A DNA stretch of 64,000 nt from JBLRWS01 sp047921075 (GTDB taxonomy: Bacteria; Bacteroidota; Rhodothermia; Balneolales; Balneolaceae): contig JBLRWS010000004.1 in assembly GCA_047921075.1 (NCBI GenBank), forward strand, positions 1 through 64,000. Direction: 5' to 3'. A program made the translations under genes and the position numbers. Position 1 is the first letter of the stretch. The number at the start of each line of letters is the position of its first letter. Positions 36,926 to 46,285 of the stretch are shown here, in pieces. The notes under the pieces were generated by a model. It was not told the origin of the DNA. It did not search any database and worked only from the letters and a program-made list of their open reading frames with translations.

Positions 36926-38239
36926 CTACTGAAACCGTGATCGTATGAACATAAACTCGGCTAAATTAATAGAGAGTTTAAACCCCCATACATTCTCTTT
37001 AACTAAATCTGATGATTGAGTTCCCCGAACGCCGTAATTAATGCTCAAATCGATGGATGAACGTGTGCGCTGCGAGGGTATCAAAATGCCTGCGTGAAGC
37101 ATAGCGGTATCGATTTCATTTCCAGCTATATTCAGGTGCCCACTATCATAGGTGGCTCCCAAACTGTAACGAAATGTACTAAAAAAGCCTCCGCTCTGCT
37201 TTAGATAAGCGTGATGCTGGTAACCAACACCCACTTTAAAACGATCATTAAAATAGCTCTCCTGAACGAGGTCAAACCCGTAGGCGGCTTCATCCCAGTT
37301 CTGATACAATCCTTCGGCTGAGAAACTATTGAAACGATTAAGATAATACGTAACGCCACCATTAATTTCCAACGGAAAGTCAACATCCGCTTTTCGATTA
37401 GGCGCACCTTCGTTGAGAACGATCCGTTCAGACAGGTTACCTATCGTCCTAAATGTCGTAATTTCCCGATCGGCGGTCATAGAAACCGGTAAACTAACCG
37501 TTAGACCAGCCCTGAACTGGTCGTTTGATCGAAGAAACTCCGGAACATCAAAATATAGCCCAAATCGATTGCCAAATCCGTTGCCGGTGATCTTTTCATC
37601 GATGGTTGTGGGGCTAAGTTGAACATTATCGAACTGTGTTAAAGAGCTAAGATTGTTCGACATTAAGTAGATAGAAGCTGCGTAGCCAACACTAATATTT
37701 CGATTAATACGGTACCCAAATCCAAGTTCGAAGCGGTTGATTCCTCCGGTTCCCGTAGTACTGGTTTGAAATTCTGACGGCAGTAATAGTTCACCGCGTT
37801 CGATTATACCGAATGAAGATCGGTTAAAATCGGCACGCGCGAGAGGTGAAATTGAAAAGGACGCACCAAATCGTTCTCGTAGTATCGGAACGGCAAATTG
37901 AAAATTGTCAAAGCCTATTTTTGTACTCTTTGCTGACGAAAAATTGTCCGAAGCATCGAATCGATTTGAATAAACAGAAACATTACCCTGCGTTAAACTT
38001 AAAAACCCCCAATGAGCCGGATTGGAAATACTGGAGGAAAATGTGGCAAACGTTGATACACCGGACAGGCCCATCCCGTTTGTTGCGGTAGAATTAACAT
38101 CATGAGGTGCTCCAAATCCAAACCCGGAATAGAAAGAGCCTGATCGTGCTAAATCGTTCGAAGATTGACCCAGTAACGTACTGGGCAACAACAATAAACC
38201 AATGAGTGTTGATATTACAAAAAACTCAGTTATCCGCAT
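36926..38239 (-). CDS. Predicted outer-membrane beta-barrel protein (FadL/PorV-like)
   Basis: The protein has 437 residues from ATG 38239; the frame opens five codons earlier at a TTG, but the ATG is preferred and still overlaps the upstream gene's stop by 14 bases. A signal peptide (to about 25, LGQ) is followed by many amphipathic beta strands with alternating aromatic residues. The segment GMGLSGVSTFATFSSSISNPAHWGFL recalls the N-terminal 'SNPA' plug motif of FadL/OmpP1-like barrels. The chain ends in a strand closing with Phe-Gln. It could transport hydrophobic compounds or serve as a secretion-associated barrel, as PorV does; the exact role is not visible. Operon context: DUF4270-like lipoprotein before it, TPR protein after it. 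Confidence 0.75.
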   Translation of the reverse strand: MRITEFFVISTLIGLLLLPSTLLGQSSNDLARSGSFYSGFGFGAPHDVNSTATNGMGLSGVSTFATFSSSISNPAHWGFLSLTQGNVSVYSNRFDASDNFSSAKSTKIGFDNFQFAVPILRERFGASFSISPLARADFNRSSFGIIERGELLLPSEFQTSTTGTGGINRFELGFGYRINRNISVGYAASIYLMSNNLSSLTQFDNVQLSPTTIDEKITGNGFGNRFGLYFDVPEFLRSNDQFRAGLTVSLPVSMTADREITTFRTIGNLSERIVLNEGAPNRKADVDFPLEINGGVTYYLNRFNSFSAEGLYQNWDEAAYGFDLVQESYFNDRFKVGVGYQHHAYLKQSGGFFSTFRYSLGATYDSGHLNIAGNEIDTAMLHAGILIPSQRTRSSIDLSINYGVRGTQSSDLVKENVWGFKLSINLAEFMFIRSRFQ

Positions 38240-39521
38240 TGACAGTTGTGACAATTAATTTTGGAGTTTTGTCGAAAGGCGCATTCTCATTAAAAAATGT
38301 GGTTGAATATAATAAGCCATCCTGATTTTGCACCGACAGATATAGGTCCGGCTGATTGTCAGTAAATAAACGGGCGATCAAAATGTTTGTAAAATTGAGT
38401 TGATAGAAATTGTTCTCCGCATTCAAAACTCCAGTTACGGTGGGTTGTTGTACAAAAATATCTGCATGTACGTTTAGGGGATCACGGTTGAACAAGTGAA
38501 CACGAATAGTATTTGGCAATGGCCTAACAAAGGTGTTCGGCAAATCTGAATCGACCCCATCGTTAACAAACAGTAGCAGCTGAGCATTGGAAATATTAAC
38601 ACCTTGAAAACGCTCTTGAGCTAAATCCAGATTAATTTTAAGCAAGCGCTCGAGTGTATTGTGCAGAACAAACGAATCATTTTCAGGCTCTGGTTCGTTA
38701 ATCCGCTGGATAGATGATGCAAAGTCCAGCATTTGCAAGTCACCGGTTATGGTTGTGTCCGGATTCTCTGCCACAAAGGCTGTGACTTCTCCTGTACCAC
38801 TGCCATCACTTCCAGTGCCAAGGTGCCTTAAAAAGTGTAGACGGTTATTATCTCCATCCGGTACAATGGCTAAGCCTGGAAAGTTATCTCTGTAGTTTTG
38901 AATACGATCGTCCGAAGTATCCATAAAAAACTCACGGTAGCGCTGTACCCATGACTCATCCAGCTCTACTTCTGCAGTCTCCTGACCTGGAGAAACTTCA
39001 AAGGAGCCAAGTAATTGTGAGGTGTTCATGGCAACGGTTTCTCCTACCCGAATTTGATTACCTCTCCAAAGTTCATCTATTTCGTAGATGTTGAAGGAAG
39101 AAACGGACGTCGTATCTCCGTATTGATTGCGTTCAAACACCAGTCGCAATTTCATATCAGAGAACTGATTGAATGTCGAGATAAGATCTGTCGCTATAGA
39201 GGGTCTCAAAAGAGCTGCAGCTTCAATAGTGCCATAAGTTGGGTCATTCACTTTGCCCATAGCAGAGCTTGGAAGCCGGCCGGAAAAGCCATTGTCAGAC
39301 ACTTCTGTAATAGAGGTGAGCTGAACGATGCTTGTATCAACCAACACCGAAGGGTTGTCCAATCCACTACCCACGATACCTTCTTCAGAGCAAGCCGAGG
39401 CAAATCCCAAAAGCAATAGAATAGCCACGAAAGGTACAATTTGCTGTAAAAGAGAAGGCCCAGAATACTGCCTTAAACCATTGGTAGAATTTGGAAGCGC
39501 CGATTTATTGTTACTCTTCAT
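38226..39521 (-). CDS. DUF4270-like lipoprotein
   Basis: The protein has 431 residues from ATG 39521, overlapping the glgA-like stop by 11 bases; an in-frame ATG at 39572 would lie deeper inside glgA. The N-terminus is basic and followed by a hydrophobic lipoprotein signal with Cys near residue 43 (GFASACSEEG). The pattern VGSGLDNPSVLVDTSIVQLT and AMGKVNDPTYGTIEAAALLRP, later FPGLAIVPDGDN, fits DUF4270, a family of large outer-membrane-directed proteins in Bacteroidota. The gene order short glgA followed by DUF4270 is widely conserved in that phylum. Function is unknown; a surface or periplasmic binding protein is likely. Confidence 0.75.
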   Translation of the reverse strand: MKSNNKSALPNSTNGLRQYSGPSLLQQIVPFVAILLLLGFASACSEEGIVGSGLDNPSVLVDTSIVQLTSITEVSDNGFSGRLPSSAMGKVNDPTYGTIEAAALLRPSIATDLISTFNQFSDMKLRLVFERNQYGDTTSVSSFNIYEIDELWRGNQIRVGETVAMNTSQLLGSFEVSPGQETAEVELDESWVQRYREFFMDTSDDRIQNYRDNFPGLAIVPDGDNNRLHFLRHLGTGSDGSGTGEVTAFVAENPDTTITGDLQMLDFASSIQRINEPEPENDSFVLHNTLERLLKINLDLAQERFQGVNISNAQLLLFVNDGVDSDLPNTFVRPLPNTIRVHLFNRDPLNVHADIFVQQPTVTGVLNAENNFYQLNFTNILIARLFTDNQPDLYLSVQNQDGLLYSTTFFNENAPFDKTPKLIVTTVNADN

Positions 39522-40323
39522 CTTCTGCACCGGCAATACTCCGGTAATAGTCTGCAAATTTCTTGGATACATCTTCGGGCGAACCCTGAATTTTGGTTGG
39601 TTTAATGTTCAGTTCTTCGAACAGGTCGTCAAACTCGGATTTTAAATGATTTCCGGTTACAACATGATCACTGTAGGCAAGCCCCAATTTTAGCAAGTCT
39701 ACAGCACCATCCTGTGTAAGCTCATCAATATCTACATCATCAGGCAAACCCAGAAGCTTGAGAATGTTTGCATTTTCGAAATGCCCCTTGTTTTCGGGAT
39801 GATGAAGATTGTAAACGATCTGTGTGTTCTTAAAAATGGCTTGCTCTTTGTACTTCGTTTTCACCAGCAGCGGAATTAATCCGGCCGGCCAATCGTGGCA
39901 ATGGATAATATCCGGCTGCCACCCAAGATTGATAACCGTTTCCAGCACACCTTTATTGTAGAAGGCCAGCCGCTGGTCGTTATCATCGTAAAACTTCTCC
40001 GTTTTCGGATTGTGAAACATCGCCTTCCGCTTAAAGTACTTGTCGTTGTCTAAAAAGTAGACTTGTAGTTTGGCGTTGGGAATACTGGCCACTTTGATAC
40101 GCATACTATCCACGCTATCGCCCACTTCCACTTCAATACCGGAAAGACGAATTACTTCGTGCAGGCGATTTCGGCGGTCGCTGATGGAGCCAAATTTTGG
40201 AAGGAGTATACGAATCTCAAATCCCTGATCCTGCAGGGAGGCCGGTAAAAATCGTAACAAGTCGGCGGTGTGAGTCATTCTTGCGAATGGGGCAATTTCA
40301 GTAGCTGCGTAGAGAATTTTCAT
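39511..40323 (-). CDS. glgA: Half-length glycogen/starch synthase (GT5 catalytic N-domain only)
   Basis: The protein has 270 residues from ATG 40323, which gives the canonical GT5 start MKILYAATEIAPFARM; the frame opens upstream without support. DIIHCHDWPAGLIPLLVKTKY and NTQIVYNLHHPENKG are clear starch-synthase N-terminal (PF08323-type) motifs. The whole second Rossmann domain, which binds ADP-glucose with the KXGG/GLE motifs, is absent, and the chain stops after a short Glu-rich tail. Full-length GlgA has about 480 residues. Similar short forms beside DUF4270 are known across Bacteroidota, so this is a defined variant and not a broken gene. Whether it makes glucan is doubtful; it may need a partner or be regulatory. 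Confidence 0.85.
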   Translation of the reverse strand: MKILYAATEIAPFARMTHTADLLRFLPASLQDQGFEIRILLPKFGSISDRRNRLHEVIRLSGIEVEVGDSVDSMRIKVASIPNAKLQVYFLDNDKYFKRKAMFHNPKTEKFYDDNDQRLAFYNKGVLETVINLGWQPDIIHCHDWPAGLIPLLVKTKYKEQAIFKNTQIVYNLHHPENKGHFENANILKLLGLPDDVDIDELTQDGAVDLLKLGLAYSDHVVTGNHLKSEFDDLFEELNIKPTKIQGSPEDVSKKFADYYRSIAGAEDEE

Positions 40324-40360
40324 AGGTGTATGGGGGGTTTCTTTGTCCTCTTGGTACGAA

Positions 40361-41155
40361 TTACGACTTGTTTTGGATTGATGGTACAGATTTTTCCATT
40401 CCCAAAAAATCGAACAGGGTATCACTGCGCAAGCCCAGCCGTAATGTCTCCACCGGGATCACTTGTGCAGGGGATATATTCCCGAGATTAACATTGCTTC
40501 CAAACTTTTTGATAAACCAAACTTGTTGATCTTTGTGCGGAGCTTCAAAAATTAAAGATTCGGATGGAATAGAGTGCGCAATTTCTTCAATAAGTCCGGA
40601 GCGGATTTCACCATTGGGCCTAAATACGCCCACATTTCCGGATTCGCGTGCTTCGCAAATTACTTTCCAGGCACCGGCATCCAGCTCTTTACGGATAATA
40701 TCCACCCACTGATATGGCGGCATGATGTTGTCCGGGTCTTTGCTGCCAACCTCCGATAAAACGGTAAAGTCGCGGCTAAATTCTTTGATGTAATTAATTT
40801 TTTTCTTCTGAGACAGCCGAACCGTGCCATTCGAGATTTCCATGTGACGGATGTTGTAGCCGTGCATAATCTCTTTAAATTTGGCAAGCTCATTTCTCAT
40901 CACAAACGCCTCGAACAGTGTTCCGCCAAAAAATACCGGAATGTTGTAGCGGCTGTATACAGCAAGCTTCGCTTCCAGGTTTTTAGTCACAATAGCCGTA
41001 CCCCAACCAAGCTTGACCATGTCAAACAGATGAGATGCAGAATCACACAAGTTTTCTGTCTGGCCGGTACTTAATCCTGAGTCGATAACCATGGTTAATC
41101 CATGATTGCGGGGCTTTTCGCTACGTTCAGGCAGGTTGCTTAGTTCAAAAGACAT
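40361..41155 (-). CDS. Phosphosulfolactate synthase (ComA family)
   Basis: The 264-residue protein matches the phosphosulfolactate synthase family, a TIM barrel that adds sulfite to phosphoenolpyruvate. Recognisable blocks are GLTMVIDSGLSTGQTENLCD, DMVKLGWGTAIV, FFGGTLFEAFV, EISNGTVRLSQKKK, VLSEVGSKDPD, AGAWKVICEARESGN and IFEAPHKDQQVWFIKKFG. In methanogens the product leads to coenzyme M; in Bacillus spores to sulfolactate. In this phylum sulfonate-containing lipids or sulfolactate are possible ends, which is inference. The gene lies between malQ (77 bases) and the short glgA (37 bases). No comB or comC homologue is in the window. ATG at 41155. Confidence 0.88.
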   Translation of the reverse strand: MSFELSNLPERSEKPRNHGLTMVIDSGLSTGQTENLCDSASHLFDMVKLGWGTAIVTKNLEAKLAVYSRYNIPVFFGGTLFEAFVMRNELAKFKEIMHGYNIRHMEISNGTVRLSQKKKINYIKEFSRDFTVLSEVGSKDPDNIMPPYQWVDIIRKELDAGAWKVICEARESGNVGVFRPNGEIRSGLIEEIAHSIPSESLIFEAPHKDQQVWFIKKFGSNVNLGNISPAQVIPVETLRLGLRSDTLFDFLGMEKSVPSIQNKS

Positions 41156-41232
41156 CGATAGAATTGATTTTAGGCGAAGTAATGAAGATACGAAACACCA
41201 CCTACTAATAAAAACCAGCGGCGCAGAGGTAC

Positions 41233-42729
41233 TTACCCAAGCCGGCGGTTCCCCAATTCTACAAGATGTTTAATCCGGCTGCTGTCAACCGCATCGAGCA
41301 TGGCCGGTGTGTAGCGCCACATCCAGTTGTTACCTACTGTACCCGGTAGGTTCATACGGTGCTCGGTATCGAGGCTCATAAAGTCTTGCAGCGGAAAAAT
41401 GGCCTGATCTGCCACAGAAAGCATGCCCAGGCGGATGAGCTCCCACTCAATATCCGCGCCGTCGCTGCGCGTGTACTCTCTCGCCAGGTGCTGTTCCGGC
41501 TCCGGTGCACTTTTGTACCATCCAATCGTGGTGTCGTTGTCGTGGGTGCCGGAATAAACCACACAGTTCTGAGAAAAGTTATGAGGTAAAAAATCGTTTG
41601 TTGAATCGGAGTCGAAAGCGAATTGCAGAATTTTCATTCCGGGAAAGTTGAAGGAGTCCCGCAGCGCCTCTACCGTAGGCGTCATCACACCCAGGTCTTC
41701 CGCTATAATGGGTAGCTCGCCCAGCTCTTTTTTAATGGTTGAAAAGAGTTTTTGCCCCGGCGCATCCATCCACTGTCCGTTGACGGCTGTTTTCTCGGTT
41801 GCCTTCACTTCCCAATACGCATCAAAGCCACGAAAATGATCAACCCGTATGGCGTCGAATAGTTCAAACATTTGCCGAAAACGGTCTACCCACCAGGAGA
41901 ATCCACTATCTTCAAGTACATCCCACCTGTACAACGGATTTCCCCAGAGCTGGCCGGTTTCGCTAAAATAATCAGGTGGCACGCCGGCAACCAGCTCCCG
42001 GTTTCCCTGCTCGTCAACGGCAAAAAATTCCGGATTTCCCCACACATCGGCACTGTTGTGATCTACAAAGATGGGGATGTCTCCCACAACACGAATATTG
42101 TTCTGGTTGGCGAACTCTTTGAGTGCATACCACTGCTCAAAAAACTCAAACTGCAGCCAGATATGAAAGTCAATTTGATCGGCCAGCTCTTTCCGCACTT
42201 TTTTCAATGCTTTTGGCAACCGCCGAGCCAGATCCTGATCCCACTGGTTCCACGGCTTACGATCGTTCTGATACGAACAGGCCATAAATTCGGCATAAGT
42301 ATTTAGCCAGTCGGAATTGGCGCTTTTAAATGCTTCCAAAGCCGATTTTTGTGCGGCGGATGCATCCTGTGAAAACCTTTTAAACGCTTTTTGATACAGA
42401 TCCGTCTTCCGCTTGTACGACGCCTCATATTCCGCCCGGGCCTGCACCGGAAGCCGGGCTTTTTGAAGTTCACTTTTTTGCAGCAGCCCTTTTTCTTGCA
42501 AAATATCGGGGCTAATGAGATAATGATTTCCCGCAAACGCCGAATAGCTGGCATATGGAGAGTTTCCATACCCGGTAGGACCCAGCGGAAGAACCTGCCA
42601 GATGGATTGGCCCGAATGAACTAAAAACCGAATGAATGTTCGGGCTTCGGGACCGAGATCTCCCATGCCGTAGGGGGATGGAAATGATGTTGGATGAACG
42701 AGGGTGCCGCAAGAGCGTTCAAATCGCAT
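41233..42729 (-). CDS. malQ: 4-alpha-glucanotransferase (amylomaltase)
   Basis: The 498-residue GH77 enzyme moves alpha-1,4-glucan segments between maltooligosaccharides. Family signatures: QVLPLGPTGYGNSPYAS near the N-terminus, GDIPIFVDHNSADVW, RVDHFRGFDAYWEV with the nucleophile Asp, PIIAEDLG with the acid/base Glu, and YSGTHDNDTT. Length is typical for the short plant/bacterial amylomaltase type without N-terminal binding modules. It is cytoplasmic. It starts 27 bases downstream of glgB in the same direction, so branching enzyme and disproportionating enzyme are made together for glycogen metabolism. ATG at 42729. Confidence 0.96.
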   Translation of the reverse strand: MRFERSCGTLVHPTSFPSPYGMGDLGPEARTFIRFLVHSGQSIWQVLPLGPTGYGNSPYASYSAFAGNHYLISPDILQEKGLLQKSELQKARLPVQARAEYEASYKRKTDLYQKAFKRFSQDASAAQKSALEAFKSANSDWLNTYAEFMACSYQNDRKPWNQWDQDLARRLPKALKKVRKELADQIDFHIWLQFEFFEQWYALKEFANQNNIRVVGDIPIFVDHNSADVWGNPEFFAVDEQGNRELVAGVPPDYFSETGQLWGNPLYRWDVLEDSGFSWWVDRFRQMFELFDAIRVDHFRGFDAYWEVKATEKTAVNGQWMDAPGQKLFSTIKKELGELPIIAEDLGVMTPTVEALRDSFNFPGMKILQFAFDSDSTNDFLPHNFSQNCVVYSGTHDNDTTIGWYKSAPEPEQHLAREYTRSDGADIEWELIRLGMLSVADQAIFPLQDFMSLDTEHRMNLPGTVGNNWMWRYTPAMLDAVDSSRIKHLVELGNRRLG

Positions 42730-42756
42730 AGTAGTTCGTATGTCTTAGAAGTTTAT

Positions 42757-44961
42757 TCAGAGGGCAGGTTGTAAAACAATTCCGGCCAATGGAGGAACAT
42801 GAATGGTGATATGAGCAGGCTGGTTATGCCACTCCCCCTCTTCCGCAATAACGTCGGAGGGACCTGCATTGCTTCCGCCGTAATGGGACGAATCGCTGTT
42901 AAAAAGAATCTCGTATCGGCCGGCCTTGGGAACGCCAATCGTGTACTGTTGATGGGTGGCGGGTGTAAAGTTTAAGAGCACCACCACGAAATCGTCGGGA
43001 TTCTTACCTCTCCGCACGAAAGAGATAATGCTGTTATCGGCATCACTGATATCGATCCATTCAAAGCCTTCCCAGTTAAAATCGACTTCGTGCAGGGCCG
43101 GCACCTGCTTGTACGCCCTGTTCAAATCTTTAACCAACCGCTGAATACCTTTATGGGGCTCCCACTGCAGCAGGTGCCAATCGATGGAGTGCGCTTCAGT
43201 CCACTCATTCCACTGGCCAAACTCACCGCCCATAAACAGAAGTTTTTTCCCGGGATGGGTGTACATATAGGTATACAGCAGGCGTAGATTGGCAAACTTC
43301 TGCCAGTCATCACCGGGCATTTTCGCTAACAGCGACTGCTTCATGTGCACCACTTCGTCGTGCGAAAGCGGCAACAGGAAACGCTCTGTAAAGGCATAAA
43401 TCAACGAAAATGTAAGTTGATCCTGATGGTATCTGCGGTAGATCGGATCTCTCTCAAAATAAGAGAGTGTATCGTTCATCCACCCCATATTCCACTTCAG
43501 GTCAAAGCCAAGCCCACCCGCTTCTGTGGGGCGCGACACTCCCTGCCACGACGTGGACTCCTCCGCCATGGTGAGAATACCGGGGTATTCGTCGTGCACC
43601 ACATCGTTAAAGTGCTGAAGAAAGTGGATAGCTTCCAGATTTTCACGCCCACCGTACACATTGGGCGTCCACTCCCCCTCTTCGCGAGAGTAGTCGAGAT
43701 AGAGCATGGAGGCGACAGCATCCACACGCAGCCCATCGATATGGTATTCATCGAGCCAGTATACCGCGTTCGAAATCAGAAAATTTCGAACTTCAGATCG
43801 GTCAAAATTGAAAATATTGGTCCCCCAATCTTTATGCTCCCCTTTATTGGGGTCGGCATGCTCGTAAAGGGCTGTACCATCAAACCGGCGCAGCCCGTGG
43901 TCGTCTTTTGTAAAGTGTGCCGGTACCCAGTCGATGAATACACCGATGTTATTTCGATGGCACTCATTCACAAAGTATTTGAAGTCATCCGGGGTGCCGA
44001 ACCGGCTGGTTGGCGCAAAATATCCGGTAATCTGGTAGCCCCAGGAGGGGTCGTACGGGTGTTCGGCCACCGGCATCAACTCTACGTGTGTGTAGCCCAT
44101 CTCGTTCAGATAGGGCACCAATTCGTCGGCCAGCTCGCGGTATGAGAGGAAGCCGGGGTCCTGCCCGACATGGCGGCGCCAGCTTCCGGCATGGATTTCG
44201 TAAATCGCTACGGGTGCATCGTCTGCGTGCCGCGCCTTTCGCTCCTTGAGCCACTGCTCGTCGCTCCACTCAAATGTGCTTTCCCACACTTTCGACGCCG
44301 TACCGGGACGCAGCTCGGCATGCCGTGCGTAGGGATCGGCCTTGAGCAGGGGGGCATCGTTATAGCGAGATTTGATTTCATATTTGTACAGATCGCCGGG
44401 GGCAACGTGGGGGATAAACATCTCCCATAAGCCCTGTGCCGGATGATGGCGCATGCAGTGAATACGCCCATCCCACTGGTTAAAGCTGCCAACTACGCTA
44501 ACCCGGGTAGCATTGGGCGCCGCTACTACAAAGTGTGTGCCCGCAACACCGTCTACCTCTGCAGAGTGGGCGCCTAACCACTGGTAGGCCCGCCGGTGCG
44601 TGCCCTCTCCCCAAAGCTGCAGATCGAAATCGGAAAGCAGTGAGCCAAACCGGTAAGGGTCTTCAATCGTAAAGCTATGACCCTCGTGGGTGGTAATGGT
44701 AAGGTTGTAATCAAACCGGTTTTTACGGCGGGGAAACACATACTCGAAGTAGCCATGATCGTTCCATTTAGGAACCGACACCGATTGCTTCTTCCCGAGA
44801 TGAAGAGTCATCTCTTTAGCATCGGGCCGCATGGCTCTGAATACAAGTTTCTCTTTACCGTTTACCATGCACGTGTGCAAACCCAACAGAGAAAATACAT
44901 TTCCGTGCGAGCCGTTGGAGATGGCCTGAATTTCCTCGATTTTAGTTACCGGTTCTTTCAC
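42757..44961 (-). CDS. glgB: 1,4-alpha-glucan branching enzyme
   Basis: The 734-residue GH13 enzyme adds alpha-1,6 branches to glycogen. An N1-type domain (about 10-105) and a CBM48 domain (about 120-215, HFVVAAPNATRVSVVGSFNQWD) precede the catalytic barrel. Visible catalytic and conserved parts are YTHVELMPVAEHPYD, GLRVDAVASMLYLDY (nucleophile Asp), LTMAEEST (acid/base Glu) and LPLSHDEVVH, followed by a C-terminal beta domain. Full length is normal for the long bacterial type. The start is GTG at 44961; no ATG occurs in the first 30 codons. It is the first gene of the minus-strand operon with malQ. Ninety-one bases upstream, the LolC/E-like gene is divergent. Confidence 0.97.
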   Translation of the reverse strand: MKEPVTKIEEIQAISNGSHGNVFSLLGLHTCMVNGKEKLVFRAMRPDAKEMTLHLGKKQSVSVPKWNDHGYFEYVFPRRKNRFDYNLTITTHEGHSFTIEDPYRFGSLLSDFDLQLWGEGTHRRAYQWLGAHSAEVDGVAGTHFVVAAPNATRVSVVGSFNQWDGRIHCMRHHPAQGLWEMFIPHVAPGDLYKYEIKSRYNDAPLLKADPYARHAELRPGTASKVWESTFEWSDEQWLKERKARHADDAPVAIYEIHAGSWRRHVGQDPGFLSYRELADELVPYLNEMGYTHVELMPVAEHPYDPSWGYQITGYFAPTSRFGTPDDFKYFVNECHRNNIGVFIDWVPAHFTKDDHGLRRFDGTALYEHADPNKGEHKDWGTNIFNFDRSEVRNFLISNAVYWLDEYHIDGLRVDAVASMLYLDYSREEGEWTPNVYGGRENLEAIHFLQHFNDVVHDEYPGILTMAEESTSWQGVSRPTEAGGLGFDLKWNMGWMNDTLSYFERDPIYRRYHQDQLTFSLIYAFTERFLLPLSHDEVVHMKQSLLAKMPGDDWQKFANLRLLYTYMYTHPGKKLLFMGGEFGQWNEWTEAHSIDWHLLQWEPHKGIQRLVKDLNRAYKQVPALHEVDFNWEGFEWIDISDADNSIISFVRRGKNPDDFVVVLLNFTPATHQQYTIGVPKAGRYEILFNSDSSHYGGSNAGPSDVIAEEGEWHNQPAHITIHVPPLAGIVLQPAL

Positions 44962-45052
44962 GTTCGTCAGGTTAGTTCACGCGAAAATAAAAAATTTTTG
45001 CGCGAATACCTTTTCATTTTGACCGACAAGCAGTTGTTGTACAAGTTTTAGC

Positions 45053-46279
45053 ATGAATATTACCCGTTACATAGCCTCACGTTATCTCTATTCCCGAAAG
45101 CACGTTACGTTGATATCGGTGCTTACCGGCATCAGCATTGCCGGGCTTACCGTCGGTACGGCTCTGTTAATTATTGTACTCTCGGTGTTTAACGGATTTT
45201 ATGATGTGATCCGTGGATTTCTGCTTTCGTTCGACCCCGATGTGCGGATTGAGATGGCCGACCGCTCGGCGATGGCGTACCATCCGGATTTTATGCAGCG
45301 AATTCTGGACCTCGACGATGTGGTTCAAGTAACGCCGTATGTGGAAGGGAAGGCGATGGTAAGTCTTCAGAATGGAGGCAACGAGGTGGTACTGGTACGC
45401 GGCGTAGAGCGGGGAGCGCACGTGCGGCTTACCGAACTTGAGAATAGTGTGCAATCCGGCATCTTCGATCTGTCGGTTCAAAATGCACGCCCCGGGATTG
45501 TGATCAGTGAGTCGCTGGCCGGCCGATTTGCCCTGCGTCCGGGATCGGAGCTGGCACTGCTGAGTGCGAGCGGGATGCGCAGAGCGCTAACACAGTTTTC
45601 CGCACCGCGATCGAGCCGGTTTCAGGTTCGGGGTACCTACAACATCCAGCAAATTCTGGATGGGGATATGGTGTATGTGGATCTGGTGGCAGCCCAGCGG
45701 CTGTTCAATCTTCGCAACGAAATTTCAGGAGTAGAGCTGAAGCTAACCGATACTGACCGTGCAGCGGCTGTGAAACGCGAATTAACCGCAATGCTGGGTG
45801 AGGAAATGCAGGTATCTACCTGGTACGATCTGCAGAAACCGATGTATGATGTGATGCAGATTGAAAAATGGGCATCTTACTTTATTTTGATGATCATCAT
45901 CGTTGTAGCAGTGATGAATATTGTGGGTTCTATCACCATGATTGTGATACAGAAAAAGAAAGATATCGGCATTCTTCTGTCGATGGGGTTAAAACGATCA
46001 CACATCAAAAAAATATTTCGGTATCAGGGGCTCTATATCGGCCTTATTGGAAGTGGAATTGGTGGCGCTGTGGGGTTGCTGCTCAGCATGGCCCAAAAAG
46101 AGTATGGAATGGTGAAGCTCTCATCCGCATTTATCATTGATGCATACCCGGTTCTCATTCAACCGCTCGATATTTTTCTGATTTTGGGTGGGAGTCTGTT
46201 TTTGTGCATCGCAGCAAGCCTGTATCCGGCCCATCGCGCGTCGCAGGTAGAACCGGCCGATGCTGTTCGAAACGAATAA
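45053..46279 (+). CDS. LolC/LolE-type FtsX-family ABC transporter permease
   Basis: The 408-residue protein has one N-terminal membrane helix (about 20-48), a large periplasmic domain (about 50-270) and three C-terminal helices with the FtsX signature (about 275-300, 320-345, 370-395). IASRYLYSRKHVTLISVLTGISIAG is the typical LolC/E start. LolCDE extracts lipoproteins from the inner membrane. No ATP-binding subunit is adjacent in this window. Two DUF1684 lipoprotein genes follow immediately (6 bases and then overlapping), so the permease may serve lipoprotein sorting while being co-expressed with lipoproteins. Starts with ATG at 45053, divergent to glgB. Confidence 0.88.
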   Translation: MNITRYIASRYLYSRKHVTLISVLTGISIAGLTVGTALLIIVLSVFNGFYDVIRGFLLSFDPDVRIEMADRSAMAYHPDFMQRILDLDDVVQVTPYVEGKAMVSLQNGGNEVVLVRGVERGAHVRLTELENSVQSGIFDLSVQNARPGIVISESLAGRFALRPGSELALLSASGMRRALTQFSAPRSSRFQVRGTYNIQQILDGDMVYVDLVAAQRLFNLRNEISGVELKLTDTDRAAAVKRELTAMLGEEMQVSTWYDLQKPMYDVMQIEKWASYFILMIIIVVAVMNIVGSITMIVIQKKKDIGILLSMGLKRSHIKKIFRYQGLYIGLIGSGIGGAVGLLLSMAQKEYGMVKLSSAFIIDAYPVLIQPLDIFLILGGSLFLCIAASLYPAHRASQVEPADAVRNE

Positions 46280-46285
46280 TGATCC

